Of a stretch of 64,000 nt of DNA, positions 33,837 to 42,681 are shown piece by piece. The notes beneath the pieces were generated by a model. The model did not search any database, was not told where the DNA came from, and was given only the letters and a program-made list of their open reading frames with translations. Made by a program: the position numbers and the translations under genes. How positions within the stretch are numbered: the first letter of the stretch is position 1; each line of letters begins with the position of its first letter. The stretch lies in contig JASCOF010000004.1 of the NCBI GenBank assembly GCA_029960065.1, positions 310,001 to 374,000 of the forward strand. The letters run 5' to 3'. Source of the DNA: Flavobacteriaceae bacterium PS02336 (GTDB lineage: Bacteria > Bacteroidota > Bacteroidia > Flavobacteriales > Flavobacteriaceae).

Positions 33837-35150
33837 ATGGGAATTTTTAAAATTGAAGGAGGAACTCCTTTAAAAGGAGAAATCACTCCGCAAGGAGCAA
33901 AAAACGAGGCGTTACAAATTTTATGTGCCGTGCTTCTAACGGGGGATAAAGTAAAAATTAATAATATTCCCGATATTATTGACATCAATAAATTAATCAC
34001 TTTATTGGGTAATTTAGGTGTAAAAATTCAACGTAATGAACCAGGTTCGATTACTTTTCAAGCTGATGAAGTTAATGTTGGATATTTAGAAACAGAAGCT
34101 TTCAAAAAAGAAGGTGGAGCGCTTCGTGGTTCTATTATGATTGTTGGACCTCTTTTGGCTCGTTTCGGAAAAGGATATATTCCAAAACCAGGTGGAGACA
34201 AAATTGGACGCCGTAGATTAGATACTCACTTTGAAGGTTTTATTAACCTTGGCGCAAAATTTAGATATAACAGAGAAGATCACTTTTATGGAGTAGAATC
34301 TCCAAAAGAAGGCCTTCAAGGAACAGATATGCTTCTTGATGAAGCTTCTGTAACTGGAACTGCAAATATTGTAATGGCTGCAGTTTTAGCAAAAGGAACA
34401 ACTACAGTTTACAACGCAGCTTGCGAACCATACTTACAGCAATTGTGTAAAATGCTGAACTCTATGGGAGCAAAAATCACTGGAGTTGGTTCTAACCTAT
34501 TGACTATTGAAGGTGTTGAAAGCCTTGGAGGTTGTGAGCATAGAATTCTTCCTGATATGATCGAAATTGGTTCTTGGATTGGTCTTGCGGCTATGACAAA
34601 AAGCGAAATCACAATCAAAAATGTGAGCTGGGAAAATTTAGGTTTGATTCCGAATACTTTTAGAAAATTAGGAATTACAATCGAAAAACGTAACGATGAT
34701 ATTTATATTCCAGCTCACAAAGATGGATATGAAGTAAAAACGGATATTGACGGTTCTATTTTAACAATTGCTGATGCACCTTGGCCAGGATTTACACCTG
34801 ACTTGTTAAGTATTGTTTTGGTTGTGGCAACTCAGGCAAAAGGAGATGTTTTAATTCACCAAAAAATGTTCGAAAGCCGTTTGTTCTTCGTGGATAAATT
34901 AATCGATATGGGCGCAAAAATTATGTTGTGTGATCCGCATAGAGCAGTGGTTATGGGACATAATTTTGAATCTCAATTAAAAGCTACAACAATGTCTTCT
35001 CCAGATATTCGTGCGGGAATTTCATTATTGATTGCAGCGCTTTCGGCAAAAGGAACAAGCACTATTCAAAATATTGAGCAGATTGACCGTGGATATGAGC
35101 GTATCGATGAGCGTTTAAGAGCAATCGGAGCAAAAATCGTGAGAGCTTAA
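33837..35150 (+). CDS. murA: UDP-N-acetylglucosamine 1-carboxyvinyltransferase
   Basis: MurA transfers enolpyruvate from PEP to UDP-GlcNAc, the first committed step of peptidoglycan synthesis. The 437-residue protein starts with the substrate-contacting GAKNEALQILCA segment and is collinear with MurA to its end (IEQIDRGYERIDERLRAIGA). The loop residue that is Cys115 in E. coli (GGCAIG) is Asp121 here, in PGGDKIGRRR. Asp at this position, as in Mycobacterium and Chlamydia, keeps catalysis and blocks covalent inhibition by fosfomycin, so the enzyme is predicted to be intrinsically insensitive. It lies downstream of DUF493 and DUF4290. Confidence 0.97.
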   Translation: MGIFKIEGGTPLKGEITPQGAKNEALQILCAVLLTGDKVKINNIPDIIDINKLITLLGNLGVKIQRNEPGSITFQADEVNVGYLETEAFKKEGGALRGSIMIVGPLLARFGKGYIPKPGGDKIGRRRLDTHFEGFINLGAKFRYNREDHFYGVESPKEGLQGTDMLLDEASVTGTANIVMAAVLAKGTTTVYNAACEPYLQQLCKMLNSMGAKITGVGSNLLTIEGVESLGGCEHRILPDMIEIGSWIGLAAMTKSEITIKNVSWENLGLIPNTFRKLGITIEKRNDDIYIPAHKDGYEVKTDIDGSILTIADAPWPGFTPDLLSIVLVVATQAKGDVLIHQKMFESRLFFVDKLIDMGAKIMLCDPHRAVVMGHNFESQLKATTMSSPDIRAGISLLIAALSAKGTSTIQNIEQIDRGYERIDERLRAIGAKIVRA

Positions 35151-35275
35151 AAAGTTAGCCACGACACGAGCGAAAGCGAACTGGCGAAGCAATTCACTAA
35201 TTTTTATTTTTTGAAATTTAATTAAACGAATTTAATTTTTAAAAATTAGTGAAATAAAACACAATGATAGTCTTC

Positions 35276-35311
35276 GTGTAATTTGTGTAATTCGTGTAAT
35301 TCGTGGCAAAA
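35276..35311. repeat. 9-bp tandem units before the cation transporter gene
   Basis: GTGTAATTT, GTGTAATTC, GTGTAATTC and GTGGCAAAA follow each other without gaps. The array ends 13 bp before the ATG at 35325. A degenerate inverted relative (CCACGACAC and following) lies near 35159, just after murA. Confidence 0.7.
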
Positions 35312-35324
35312 AAAAATAGTCTAA

Positions 35325-36203
35325 ATGACAAACGAACAAAAAGCTGTAAAAGCTACTATTTTTAGTATAATAGGAAATACCTGCCTGGCCCTTATAAAAG
35401 GTCTCGCAGGTTTTTTTGGCAATTCATATGCCTTGATTGCAGATGCAATCGAATCAACAACGGATATATTTTCGTCTTGTTTGGTTTTATTCGGAATCAA
35501 ATATTCTAATAAACCAGCCGATGAAAACCATCCTTACGGCCACGGTCGTGCAGAACCTCTAATTACCTTTTTGGTTGTTGGGTTTTTAATTACATCGGCA
35601 ACAATTATTGGGTACGAAAGTATTGCCAATATCGGAACTTCTCATGATTTACCTAAATCTTGGACATTGTATGTTTTAGGAGCTATTATTATCTGGAAAG
35701 AATATTCTTTTCGGTTAGTAATGAAAAGAAGTAAGCAGACAAACAGTTCATCTTTAGCAGCAGATGCATGGCATCATAGAAGTGATGCAATAACTTCAGT
35801 CGCAGCTTTTATCGGAATTTCGATTGCCTTGATTATGGGAAAAGGTTACGAATCTGCAGATGACTGGGCAGCACTTTTTGCAGCATTTTTTATCCTTTAT
35901 AATAGTTATAAAATTTTCAGACCAGCGCTTGGCGAAATTATGGATGAAAACCTAAATGATGATTTAGTGGAAGAAATTCGCGTTGTGGCTTTGACAGTTC
36001 CAGGAATTTTGGGAACAGAAAAATGTTTTATTCGAAAAGCAGGAATGCGCTATCATGTTGATTTACATGCAATAGTTTCAGCTGCAATTTCGGTTAAAGA
36101 AGGACATGATTTATCTCATAAATTACAAGATACCTTAAAAGAACACATTCCGCAGTTAGGAAATGTTTTGATTCATATTGAGCCGGATGATTATCATTGT
36201 TAG
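35325..36203 (+). CDS. Cation diffusion facilitator family transporter
   Basis: CDF proteins export divalent metals in exchange for protons as dimers. Six hydrophobic segments are visible over residues ~10-200, followed by a cytoplasmic C-terminal domain (~210-290, IRVVALTVPGILGTEKCFIRK, HVDLHAIVS). The TM2 metal-site motif reads Glu43-x-x-x-Asp47 (AIESTTD), with Glu where many members have Asp or His; TM5 has the usual His-x-x-x-Asp (WHHRSD). HPYGHGRAEPL is the conserved loop. Metal specificity cannot be read confidently. The gene follows murA but is separated by repeats. Confidence 0.93.
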   Translation: MTNEQKAVKATIFSIIGNTCLALIKGLAGFFGNSYALIADAIESTTDIFSSCLVLFGIKYSNKPADENHPYGHGRAEPLITFLVVGFLITSATIIGYESIANIGTSHDLPKSWTLYVLGAIIIWKEYSFRLVMKRSKQTNSSSLAADAWHHRSDAITSVAAFIGISIALIMGKGYESADDWAALFAAFFILYNSYKIFRPALGEIMDENLNDDLVEEIRVVALTVPGILGTEKCFIRKAGMRYHVDLHAIVSAAISVKEGHDLSHKLQDTLKEHIPQLGNVLIHIEPDDYHC

Positions 36204-36206
36204 TGA

Positions 36207-36399
36207 GGTTCAAAGTTGCAAAGGTTCAAAGGTTGTGCAAAATCTAAATTTCTTTGCAAAGTTTAAAATAAAAAAATCCGTTTACTCTCTCTAAGAATAA
36301 ACGGATTTTTTATGCATTTTTGTCATTTTTGTGTAGTAGAGACCTTTTTACAGTATACATTACTTTTCCTTTGAACCTTTGTCCCTCTGCACCTTTCCA
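36207..36399. repeat. 8-bp phased inverted arrays bracketing a terminator
   Basis: Octamers GGTTCAAA, GTTGCAAA, GGTTCAAA and GGTTGTGC occupy 36207-36238; CCTTTGAA, CCTTTGTC, CCTCTGCA and CCTTTCCA occupy 36368-36399. The second set is the complement type of the first. The terminator hairpin at 36272-36310 is centred between them. Confidence 0.8.
36272..36310. terminator. Bidirectional terminator
   Basis: AAAAATCCGTTTA (36272-36284) and its complement (36298-36310) form a 13-bp stem with A- and T-tracts on the two sides. It separates the convergent cation transporter and DUF5686 genes. Confidence 0.85.
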
Positions 36400-36400
36400 C

Positions 36401-38890
36401 CTAATCTAACGCATTCAAAATCTTCAATCCAAACACAACTCCGTTTTGCTGTACGCCGCCTTGGTAAGAATGAACATAATCAACTCGGAATAATTTGAAC
36501 TTACCAAAACCTAAGTTGTCTAGACCAACCGTAAATTCTGTATAAGGTTTACGATCTGGAATGGCAAGCGAATGAAATCCAATATTCATTGTCGATTTTA
36601 GAAGATTTAAGAGCGGGATTTTATTCATTACATATCCATTATCATTGTGTTCCAAATGCATTTCAAAATAACTGTCATTGGTGCTGTTAGCATAATAAGG
36701 CATTAAATTGAAAACATTTAAATAACGGCCTGTAGTTCCTATATGAGTTTGGTTTCCGTTGAAATGTCTGTAATCGATAAGGGCAATATTTTCGGCATTA
36801 AAGAATTTTCCAGCTCTGAAATTCATTCCTAAAGTTCCTTTATTATTTAAGTTTAAATCATATTGAACAGAAGCGCCAATTCGCTCAAATTCATATTTCT
36901 TTTCGCTTGCGGCAAAAGCCTTTTCGAAACCTAAAACTACAGTTGGATATCTATCATCTTTAAAATTATATCTTCCGTCTGGTCTTGAAATGTATTTATT
37001 TCCAAAATTTATTCTTGCATTTATGCCGGTTTTAAACAAATGATGCTGTTCGAATGGTGCAGTACTAAAATCATTTGGATCAAGAGGATTGTTAGAAGAA
37101 TACAAATCGTCTCTTTTAAAGAAAGAATAATCGGTAGTATTAAAGAGCGGTTTTCGCTGTTCATACGCCACTTTCGCAGCTAAATTAACGCCATTTAAAA
37201 TGTCTTGTGAATAGTTGATTTGTGCATATTCTAAATTGTACAATTTCATATAATTGTCTTTAAAAAATAAAGAGCTTATAGAATTGACCAATTTAGTAAT
37301 GGGTTCAGCACTATTAAACTGCGCCACTTTTGTTCCGCCAGAAGCTCCAATTGTCGCAAAATTTATACTGTTGAATTTATGCGAAAAATATCCAGTTGCT
37401 CTAAAACGTTCATCTGAAAAACCATAATTGAAGGTCGTTCCAATTGAAGTTGATTTTCCTTTCTCGTCATTTTCTTTTTTAAATGAAAAACCAGAATCTA
37501 AATTAAATCCTTGAACGGTATTAAAACTTAAAGAAGCAATATTCAATAAACCTTGATAATTAAAAGAATATTTTTTAGAAGTATTTTTGTAATCATAGCC
37601 CATAAAAATATCCCAAACTTTGAATTTGTTGTTTTTAGCATCAATAGAATCGGTATATTTTTTAGAGGTTCTAATGGTTAAAAGGCTGTCTTTTTTGGTG
37701 TAATCACTGCTTTCTTCAATGGTTAATGGAATCGGTCGTATTTCATTCCAGAACGCATCGTCTTTTTTATTAGCATTGGCTTCAAAAGAAACAATTTCAT
37801 TCCCAAAAGTTTTTTTCGCAAAAGAAGATGGAAACTCATAATTAGAATAAACATAATTAAAGTTTCCGGAGAATTTTATTCCAAAAGCTCCTGCAGTAAA
37901 AGAAAGTGTCTGTGCATTTTTTGACCAGATTTTGTTCTTTGCATTATAGCTGAAACTCTGTGTCAAAGACATGCTTTCAGTAAATTCATTTTTCATTCGA
38001 TACCCTTTAAGATCTAAATCAACGGCGTAAATAGCAAAACTATCATCTACAATATAGATATAGCCTTCAAAAACAGGTTCTTTATCTCTTCTAGGAATGA
38101 TTTTTATTTTATAAATCTGATTGTTATTGTCATCATAAAAACTGCCTTCTAATTTGTATTTATAGTAGCTGAAAGCATTATCTGCGATAGGAGAGATCAT
38201 TTTGACATCAAAATCTAAAGTGTTGTCATAAAAATCGTAAGTAGATAAAGCGGCCGTGTTGTAACTGTATCCGCGATTATTTCCTGAAATTTTAGAAGCA
38301 ATTATTTTCTCTTTTAATTTTGCGGGTTTTTCGAAAGTGATTTTGGAAACTGTTTCTGATAAATATAAAATTCCCGATCCAGTCGAATCTAAATTGGAAG
38401 CCATATCAGCACCAAGATCTACTTTTTGACCCAGTATTTTCTTAGGAAGATCTTTAACTTTAAACATCCCTTTTGAATAAAAGTCGGCTGTAAATTTTCC
38501 AGTTTTATCTGAGTTTTCCTTTTTATTTGCAATCGCGTTTTTTATGATGGCATTTGCAGGATTGTTTTTAGGATCAATAACCACTTCATTTAGTGCAAAA
38601 CTTTCATCTAAGAGTTTTACATCTAATGTTACGATTTTCGAGTCTGGAGAAACAGTGATTTTTTGTGTTTTAAAACCTAGGGACTGAAATACAATTCGGT
38701 TTTTACCAATTTCTTTTACTTGTAATTGATATTGCCCCTGTTCGTTTGAAGTTGTTCCTCGATAAGTTCCTTCTTCAAAAATGGAAACAAACGGAAGCGG
38801 ATTTCCCTTTTCATCGGATACAGTTCCTTTGATTTGGGCGAAATTGGAAATTGAAAAAAATAAAAAGGCAAGTAGTGTAAAGTTTCTCAT
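36401..38890 (-). CDS. DUF5686 outer-membrane protein with carboxypeptidase-regulatory-like domain
   Basis: A signal peptide (to SNFAQ, ~18) precedes a carboxypeptidase-regulatory-like domain (IKGTVSDEKGNPLPFVSI to about residue 95). The remaining ~730 residues are rich in amphipathic strands with alternating aromatic residues (FSFNYQGLLNIASLSFNT, GTTFNYGFSDERFRATGYF), typical of a large outer-membrane beta-barrel, and match DUF5686 as I know it. There is no TonB plug. Function is unknown; such proteins are common in Bacteroidota. Confidence 0.85.
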   Translation of the reverse strand: MRNFTLLAFLFFSISNFAQIKGTVSDEKGNPLPFVSIFEEGTYRGTTSNEQGQYQLQVKEIGKNRIVFQSLGFKTQKITVSPDSKIVTLDVKLLDESFALNEVVIDPKNNPANAIIKNAIANKKENSDKTGKFTADFYSKGMFKVKDLPKKILGQKVDLGADMASNLDSTGSGILYLSETVSKITFEKPAKLKEKIIASKISGNNRGYSYNTAALSTYDFYDNTLDFDVKMISPIADNAFSYYKYKLEGSFYDDNNNQIYKIKIIPRRDKEPVFEGYIYIVDDSFAIYAVDLDLKGYRMKNEFTESMSLTQSFSYNAKNKIWSKNAQTLSFTAGAFGIKFSGNFNYVYSNYEFPSSFAKKTFGNEIVSFEANANKKDDAFWNEIRPIPLTIEESSDYTKKDSLLTIRTSKKYTDSIDAKNNKFKVWDIFMGYDYKNTSKKYSFNYQGLLNIASLSFNTVQGFNLDSGFSFKKENDEKGKSTSIGTTFNYGFSDERFRATGYFSHKFNSINFATIGASGGTKVAQFNSAEPITKLVNSISSLFFKDNYMKLYNLEYAQINYSQDILNGVNLAAKVAYEQRKPLFNTTDYSFFKRDDLYSSNNPLDPNDFSTAPFEQHHLFKTGINARINFGNKYISRPDGRYNFKDDRYPTVVLGFEKAFAASEKKYEFERIGASVQYDLNLNNKGTLGMNFRAGKFFNAENIALIDYRHFNGNQTHIGTTGRYLNVFNLMPYYANSTNDSYFEMHLEHNDNGYVMNKIPLLNLLKSTMNIGFHSLAIPDRKPYTEFTVGLDNLGFGKFKLFRVDYVHSYQGGVQQNGVVFGLKILNALD

Positions 38891-39062
38891 GTAAGTGGTT
38901 TCTCCTACAAAAATAGAATAACTTAAAAACGAGCTTATTAATAATTTGTTAAATTAAAATAAGACAACTAACGAACTCAAAAGTTCTATTGTTTAGCTGA
39001 TAGAATTAAATTGTCACGCTGAACTAAGTCGAAGCTTTTAACTTCGCTCAAGTTGATAATCT

Positions 39063-39476
39063 TTATAAAAAAGATTGAATTGCCAGCTCATAACTTTTAA
39101 GCCCAAAACCTAAAATAACACCCTTTGCATTTCCAGATAAATAAGATTGATGTCTGAAACTTTCACGTGCATAAGTGTTAGAAATATGAACTTCGATAAC
39201 TGGAGTTGTAACAGCTTTCATAGCATCGCCTAAGCCAATAGAAGTATGGGTGTAAGCACCAGCATTCAAAATAATTCCATCGAATGAAAAGCCAACTTCC
39301 TGAATTTTTCCAATTAATTCGCCTTCAATATTACTTTGGTAATAAGAAAGTTCAATATTTGGAAATTTCTGTTTCAACGTTTCAAAATAGTCTTCAAAAG
39401 TTTGGCTTCCGTAAACTTCAGGTTCACGTTTTCCTAAAAGATTCAAATTGGGACCGTTGATAATACAGATTTTCAT
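39063..39476 (-). CDS. aroQ: Type II 3-dehydroquinate dehydratase
   Basis: The enzyme catalyses the third step of the shikimate pathway as a dodecamer. NGPNLNLLGKREPEVYG at the N-terminus carries the catalytic Arg and Tyr region; QSNIEGELI, ILNAGAYTHTSIGLGDA, VIEVHISN (catalytic His) and YARESFRHQSY follow. The ATG at 39476 gives the family-typical 137 residues; an in-frame extension to 39542 is not conserved-looking. No other aro gene is nearby. Confidence 0.95.
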   Translation of the reverse strand: MKICIINGPNLNLLGKREPEVYGSQTFEDYFETLKQKFPNIELSYYQSNIEGELIGKIQEVGFSFDGIILNAGAYTHTSIGLGDAMKAVTTPVIEVHISNTYARESFRHQSYLSGNAKGVILGFGLKSYELAIQSFL

Positions 39477-39563
39477 GTTTAAATATTTATGTTGAGGTAT
39501 TATAATTGCCATTGCCATTGAAACTAATCTTTGCCATTGCAATTGAATTGTGTAAAAATAAAA

Positions 39564-39590
39564 AAACCGCTCTAATTAATAGAACGGTTT
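39564..39590 (-). terminator. Terminator of the minus-strand beta-barrel gene
   Basis: AAACCGCTCT (39564-39573) pairs with AGAACGGTTT (39581-39590), with one mismatch. On the minus strand a T-tract follows. Confidence 0.75.
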
Positions 39591-39613
39591 TTATAAAAGT
39601 ATGTGATATTCTT

Positions 39614-40171
39614 TTAGAACATGAATCCAGCTGAAATCTGGAATACAGAGTTTTTAACATCAGCATTTTTTGACGCTTCTGTTAAACCTATACCATAACG
39701 TCCTTGTAAGAAGAAGTTTTCAGTAAGTTTTACTCCTAAACCAGCATTTAAACCAAATTCAAAAGTTTCTCCATTTTTAACATCAAAGTCATTTCTCTCA
39801 CTTACTAGAAAAGATGCTTGTGGACCAGCTTCAATACTAAAAGTGTTGTTTAGATAAAATTTAGCCATTACAGGAATTGAGATATATCCTAATTCATTTT
39901 TAATATCTTCACTTACTTCATCAAATTTATAAGTAGCTCCTACCGTAGAATATAAAAGCTCAGGTTGGATCGAAAATTTATCTAATAATTTTACTTCTGC
40001 TACTAAACCAACATGGTAGCTAGTAATTCCGTCTTTATTAATTTGATCAGGGAAATCTCCAGTCTGACTTGCAAAGTTAACCCCGGCTTTTACACCTAAT
40101 TTTAAAAGTTGAGCGTTCATCGTTGCTGATGTTGCTAGGAACAATACAGCGGCTACAATTATTTTTTTCAT
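39614..40171 (-). CDS. Small outer-membrane beta-barrel protein (porin-like)
   Basis: A signal peptide (MKKIIVAAVLFLATSATMNAQ) precedes about 165 residues of short amphipathic strands ending in Phe (ISAGFMF), as in the OMP_b-brl_2 group. Core motifs IQPELLYSTVG and YLNNTFSIEAGPQASFLVS are shared with four plus-strand genes at 41258-44021, so it is an older member of that cluster. The ATG at 40171 was chosen for the signal peptide; the longer frame to 40219 spoils it and covers a -7-like box (40217-40224, minus strand). Ligand or pore function is unknown. Confidence 0.88.
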   Translation of the reverse strand: MKKIIVAAVLFLATSATMNAQLLKLGVKAGVNFASQTGDFPDQINKDGITSYHVGLVAEVKLLDKFSIQPELLYSTVGATYKFDEVSEDIKNELGYISIPVMAKFYLNNTFSIEAGPQASFLVSERNDFDVKNGETFEFGLNAGLGVKLTENFFLQGRYGIGLTEASKNADVKNSVFQISAGFMF

Positions 40172-40454
40172 AAAAATGTTTTTTAAATTTTTGGATTTAA
40201 ATGTTATTCTAAAGTTCAAAACTACATATTTAGCATTTTATTGCCTTATAATTTGCATTAAATAATTAATAAAATTCCCACTAATAAATGTTTTTTAAGT
40301 AGTTAAACGACAATGTTTACGGGTAGAATGTTGAGTATCAGTTTTGTTTTACACTATTTTTTTATGTCTTATTTTAATATTTTTTAAACTTCTAGGGGAG
40401 TATTTTTTGTAAGTCTAATCTTAGTTTTTATCTCGATAATTAAAAAATATAAAC

Positions 40455-41054
40455 ATGAAAAAATTATTTTTAGCTGCTATTGCAGTAATGGGATTTGGTT
40501 TTGCAAATGCACAAGATTCCGGAACATTTGGATTTTCAAAAGGAAACATTCTTTTAGAAGGAAATTTAGGTCTTTCGTCTACAAATGACAAAAACACAGA
40601 AGTTAAATTTAATTCTTTTGAATTTAATCCAAAGGCAGGATATTTTTTAACTGATAAATTTGCTCTTGGGCTTGACTTAGGGATTGGTTCAGATAAGAAA
40701 AAGATAGATGGAGCAGATGCTGGTAAAAATTCAAATTTTAATGTTGGAGTTTTTGGACGTTATTACTTTTTGGATCTTGGTCAGAGATTTAAAACTTACG
40801 CGGAAGCAGGAGTTGGGTTAAATAGCGGAAAAATAGATGAAGCTAAATATTCAGGAGTTGGGCTTGGTGCTGGTTTAGGAATTAACTACTTTGTATCTAA
40901 CAGTTTCGCAATTAATTGCGGATTAACAGATATTTTATCGTACAATACTAATAAATTCAAAGGCGGTAAAGCAGTTTCTGATTTTGATGCAAATTTAAAT
41001 GTTTTTAATAATTTCTTTACTACAGCTAAATTTGGATTGACTTACAAATTCTAG
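40455..41054 (+). CDS. Outer-membrane beta-barrel protein, divergent member
   Basis: A signal peptide (to FANAQ) and about 180 residues of alternating strands (LGLDLGIGSDKKK, FNVGVFGRYYFLDLGQRF, FGLTYKF terminal). It lacks the IQPEL and AGPQIGFLV motifs of the next four genes and looks closer to the OmpA-barrel-like OMP_b-brl group. It is followed by its own terminator at 41082-41105 and is transcribed away from the minus-strand barrel gene at 39614. Confidence 0.85.
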   Translation: MKKLFLAAIAVMGFGFANAQDSGTFGFSKGNILLEGNLGLSSTNDKNTEVKFNSFEFNPKAGYFLTDKFALGLDLGIGSDKKKIDGADAGKNSNFNVGVFGRYYFLDLGQRFKTYAEAGVGLNSGKIDEAKYSGVGLGAGLGINYFVSNSFAINCGLTDILSYNTNKFKGGKAVSDFDANLNVFNNFFTTAKFGLTYKF

Positions 41055-41081
41055 TAAAAAACATTTAGTTAGTTTTTTAAG

Positions 41082-41111
41082 GCCTTCCTCATTTTTGAGG
41101 AGGGCTTTTTT
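41082..41111 (+). terminator. Intrinsic terminator
   Basis: GCCTTCCTC pairs with GAGGAGGGC around a T-rich loop, with a T-tract after it, 28 bp beyond the barrel gene stop. Confidence 0.85.
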
Positions 41112-41218
41112 GTGTTTAGCTTTTAAATTTATAACTACTTAATTTCAATTTAACAATTCGTATACTTATTACTATTTTATTTGTTAAATTCCAAATTAGT
41201 TTTTATGAAGAATATTTT

Positions 41219-41226
41219 TATATTTG
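41219..41226 (+). promoter_or_regulatory. -7 element of barrel gene 41258
   Basis: TATATTTG ends 31 bp before the ATG, within TTTTTATATTTG, a context repeated before the next three barrel genes (41929-41936, 42642-42649, 43372-43379), always 27-32 bp before the ATG. No clear -33 TTG accompanies it. Confidence 0.65.
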
Positions 41227-41257
41227 ATTAATTAATTTAACCCAAAACAGATTAAAA

Positions 41258-41827
41258 ATGAAAAAAATTATCTTATCTGCCATTGCAATTATGGCATTTG
41301 CATTTTCGAATGCTCAGGAGACTAGATTTGGAGTAAAAGGAGGACTTAACTTGACAACTTTTGCTGGAGGGAATTACTGGGATGCTAAATCTCTAGTTGG
41401 TTTTCATGTTGGAGGTTTTGCAGAAATTAAAGTAATAGAAAGATTAGCAATTCAGCCTGAGGTTCTATTTTCTACTCAAGGTGCAAAACTTGATGATTTA
41501 GATGTAGATTCAAAATTAAACTATATAAATGTACCTGTATTAGCTAAATTTTTTATTACAAAACAATGGACAGTAGAAGCTGGTCCTCAAATTGGATTCT
41601 TAGTTTCTGCTAAAGTTGATGGAGAAGATGCGAAAGATGCATACAAATCAACAGATTTCGGATTCAATTTTGGTGCAGGATATAACTTTACAGATAATCT
41701 TTCTGTAGGTGTTCGTTATACTGTAGGTGTGTCGAATGTAGCGGATTATAATGCAGAAGATTTTGATGAGTATTTTGATAGCCCAAAAAATAGCGTTTTC
41801 GCACTTTCTTTAGCATATAAATTTTAA
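41258..41827 (+). CDS. Outer-membrane beta-barrel protein, tandem array copy 1
   Basis: A 189-residue barrel with signal peptide (MKKIILSAIAIMAFAFSNAQ). Shared array motifs are FGVKGGLNL, FHVGGFAEIKVIERLAIQPE, LNYINVPVLAKFFITKQWTV and EAGPQIGFLV. It is most similar to copy 2 (41964-42542), with which it shares long near-identical stretches, so these two seem the most recent duplicates. It has its own -7 box and terminator. The barrel ends in Phe (LSLAYKF), the outer-membrane insertion signal. Confidence 0.9.
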   Translation: MKKIILSAIAIMAFAFSNAQETRFGVKGGLNLTTFAGGNYWDAKSLVGFHVGGFAEIKVIERLAIQPEVLFSTQGAKLDDLDVDSKLNYINVPVLAKFFITKQWTVEAGPQIGFLVSAKVDGEDAKDAYKSTDFGFNFGAGYNFTDNLSVGVRYTVGVSNVADYNAEDFDEYFDSPKNSVFALSLAYKF

Positions 41828-41853
41828 GCATTTTAAAGATAAATATAAAAAAA

Positions 41854-41877
41854 CCTTCCAAACTGGAAGGTTTTTTT
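41854..41877 (+). terminator. Intrinsic terminator, array copy 1
   Basis: CCTTCCA and TGGAAGG pair around AAC, followed by seven T, 27 bp after the stop. Confidence 0.9.
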
Positions 41878-41928
41878 ATATACTATTTTTACTATTAAAA
41901 TAAAACTAAAATCTATAAAGTAAATTTA

Positions 41929-41936
41929 TATATTTG
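41929..41936 (+). promoter_or_regulatory. -7 element, array copy 2
   Basis: TATATTTG ends 27 bp before the ATG at 41964, in the same sequence context as before the other array genes. Confidence 0.65.
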
Positions 41937-41963
41937 GCTTGCAAATTTAACCTAAGTAAAAAA

Positions 41964-42542
41964 ATGAAGAAAATTATTTTATGTGCCATAACAATAATGG
42001 CTGTTGCGTTTTCGAATGCACAAGAAACGAGATTTGGAATAAAAGGTGGTCTAAACCTAACAAATTTCTCTGGAGATACTGATACCAACGTAAAAGCGGG
42101 ATTTCATATTGGTGGTTTTGCAGAAATTAAAATTATCGAGAGATTAGCAATTCAGCCAGAACTTTTGTTTTCTACACAGGGAGCTTCTTTGCGAATGATT
42201 GGCGGACCTGATAGTAGTTCAGATTTAAAACTAAACTATATTAATGTTCCTGTTTTAGCAAAATTCTATATTACTAAACAATTTACCGTTGAAGCAGGTC
42301 CGCAGATAGGATTCTTGGTTGCAGCAAAGAATTACTCAGGAGACGTTAAGGATTTTTATAAATCGACAGATTTTGGATTTAATTTTGGTGCTGGATATAA
42401 TTTTACAGATAATATTTCGGCTGGTATTCGTTATACTGTAGGATTGTCTGGTGTTGTTGATAGAGATTATGAAAATGTCGGAGATTACTATGATAGTGCG
42501 AAGAATAGTGTTTTAGCTCTTTCTTTAGCGTACAAGTTCTAG
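41964..42542 (+). CDS. Outer-membrane beta-barrel protein, tandem array copy 2
   Basis: A 192-residue barrel, signal peptide to AFSNAQ, sharing ETRFGIKGGLNLTNFSG, GGFAEIKIIERLAIQPELLF, LNYINVPVLAKFYITKQFTV and the terminal LSLAYKF with copy 1. The ATG at 41964 was chosen because it begins the conserved MKKII signal peptide and lies after the -7 box; an upstream TTG at 41934 overlaps that box. A loop near the middle (RMIGGPDSSSDLK) is longer than in copy 1. Terminator at 42561-42584. Confidence 0.9.
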   Translation: MKKIILCAITIMAVAFSNAQETRFGIKGGLNLTNFSGDTDTNVKAGFHIGGFAEIKIIERLAIQPELLFSTQGASLRMIGGPDSSSDLKLNYINVPVLAKFYITKQFTVEAGPQIGFLVAAKNYSGDVKDFYKSTDFGFNFGAGYNFTDNISAGIRYTVGLSGVVDRDYENVGDYYDSAKNSVLALSLAYKF

Positions 42543-42560
42543 TTCTGAAAAATATTTAGA

Positions 42561-42584
42561 GCCTTTCATTTTGAAAGGCTTTTT
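42561..42584 (+). terminator. Intrinsic terminator, array copy 2
   Basis: GCCTTTCA and TGAAAGGC form an 8-bp stem with a TTT loop and a T-tract, 18 bp after the stop. Confidence 0.88.
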
Positions 42585-42641
42585 TAATTATATGGTATTT
42601 TTATTGTTAAAATTTAAATCAAGCTTTCGTAAGTATATTTT

Positions 42642-42649
42642 TATATTTG
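42642..42649 (+). promoter_or_regulatory. -7 element, array copy 3
   Basis: TATATTTG within TTTTTATATTTGGTTAA, ending 32 bp before the ATG at 42682. Confidence 0.65.
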
Positions 42650-42681
42650 GTTAAATTAACCAAACTAAAAAACAAATTAAA

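Noticed and set aside
39507..39545. Repeated TGCCATTG octamers upstream of aroQ as a regulatory site
   Set aside because: Only three short copies with irregular spacing are present; no promoter relation or symmetry was found.
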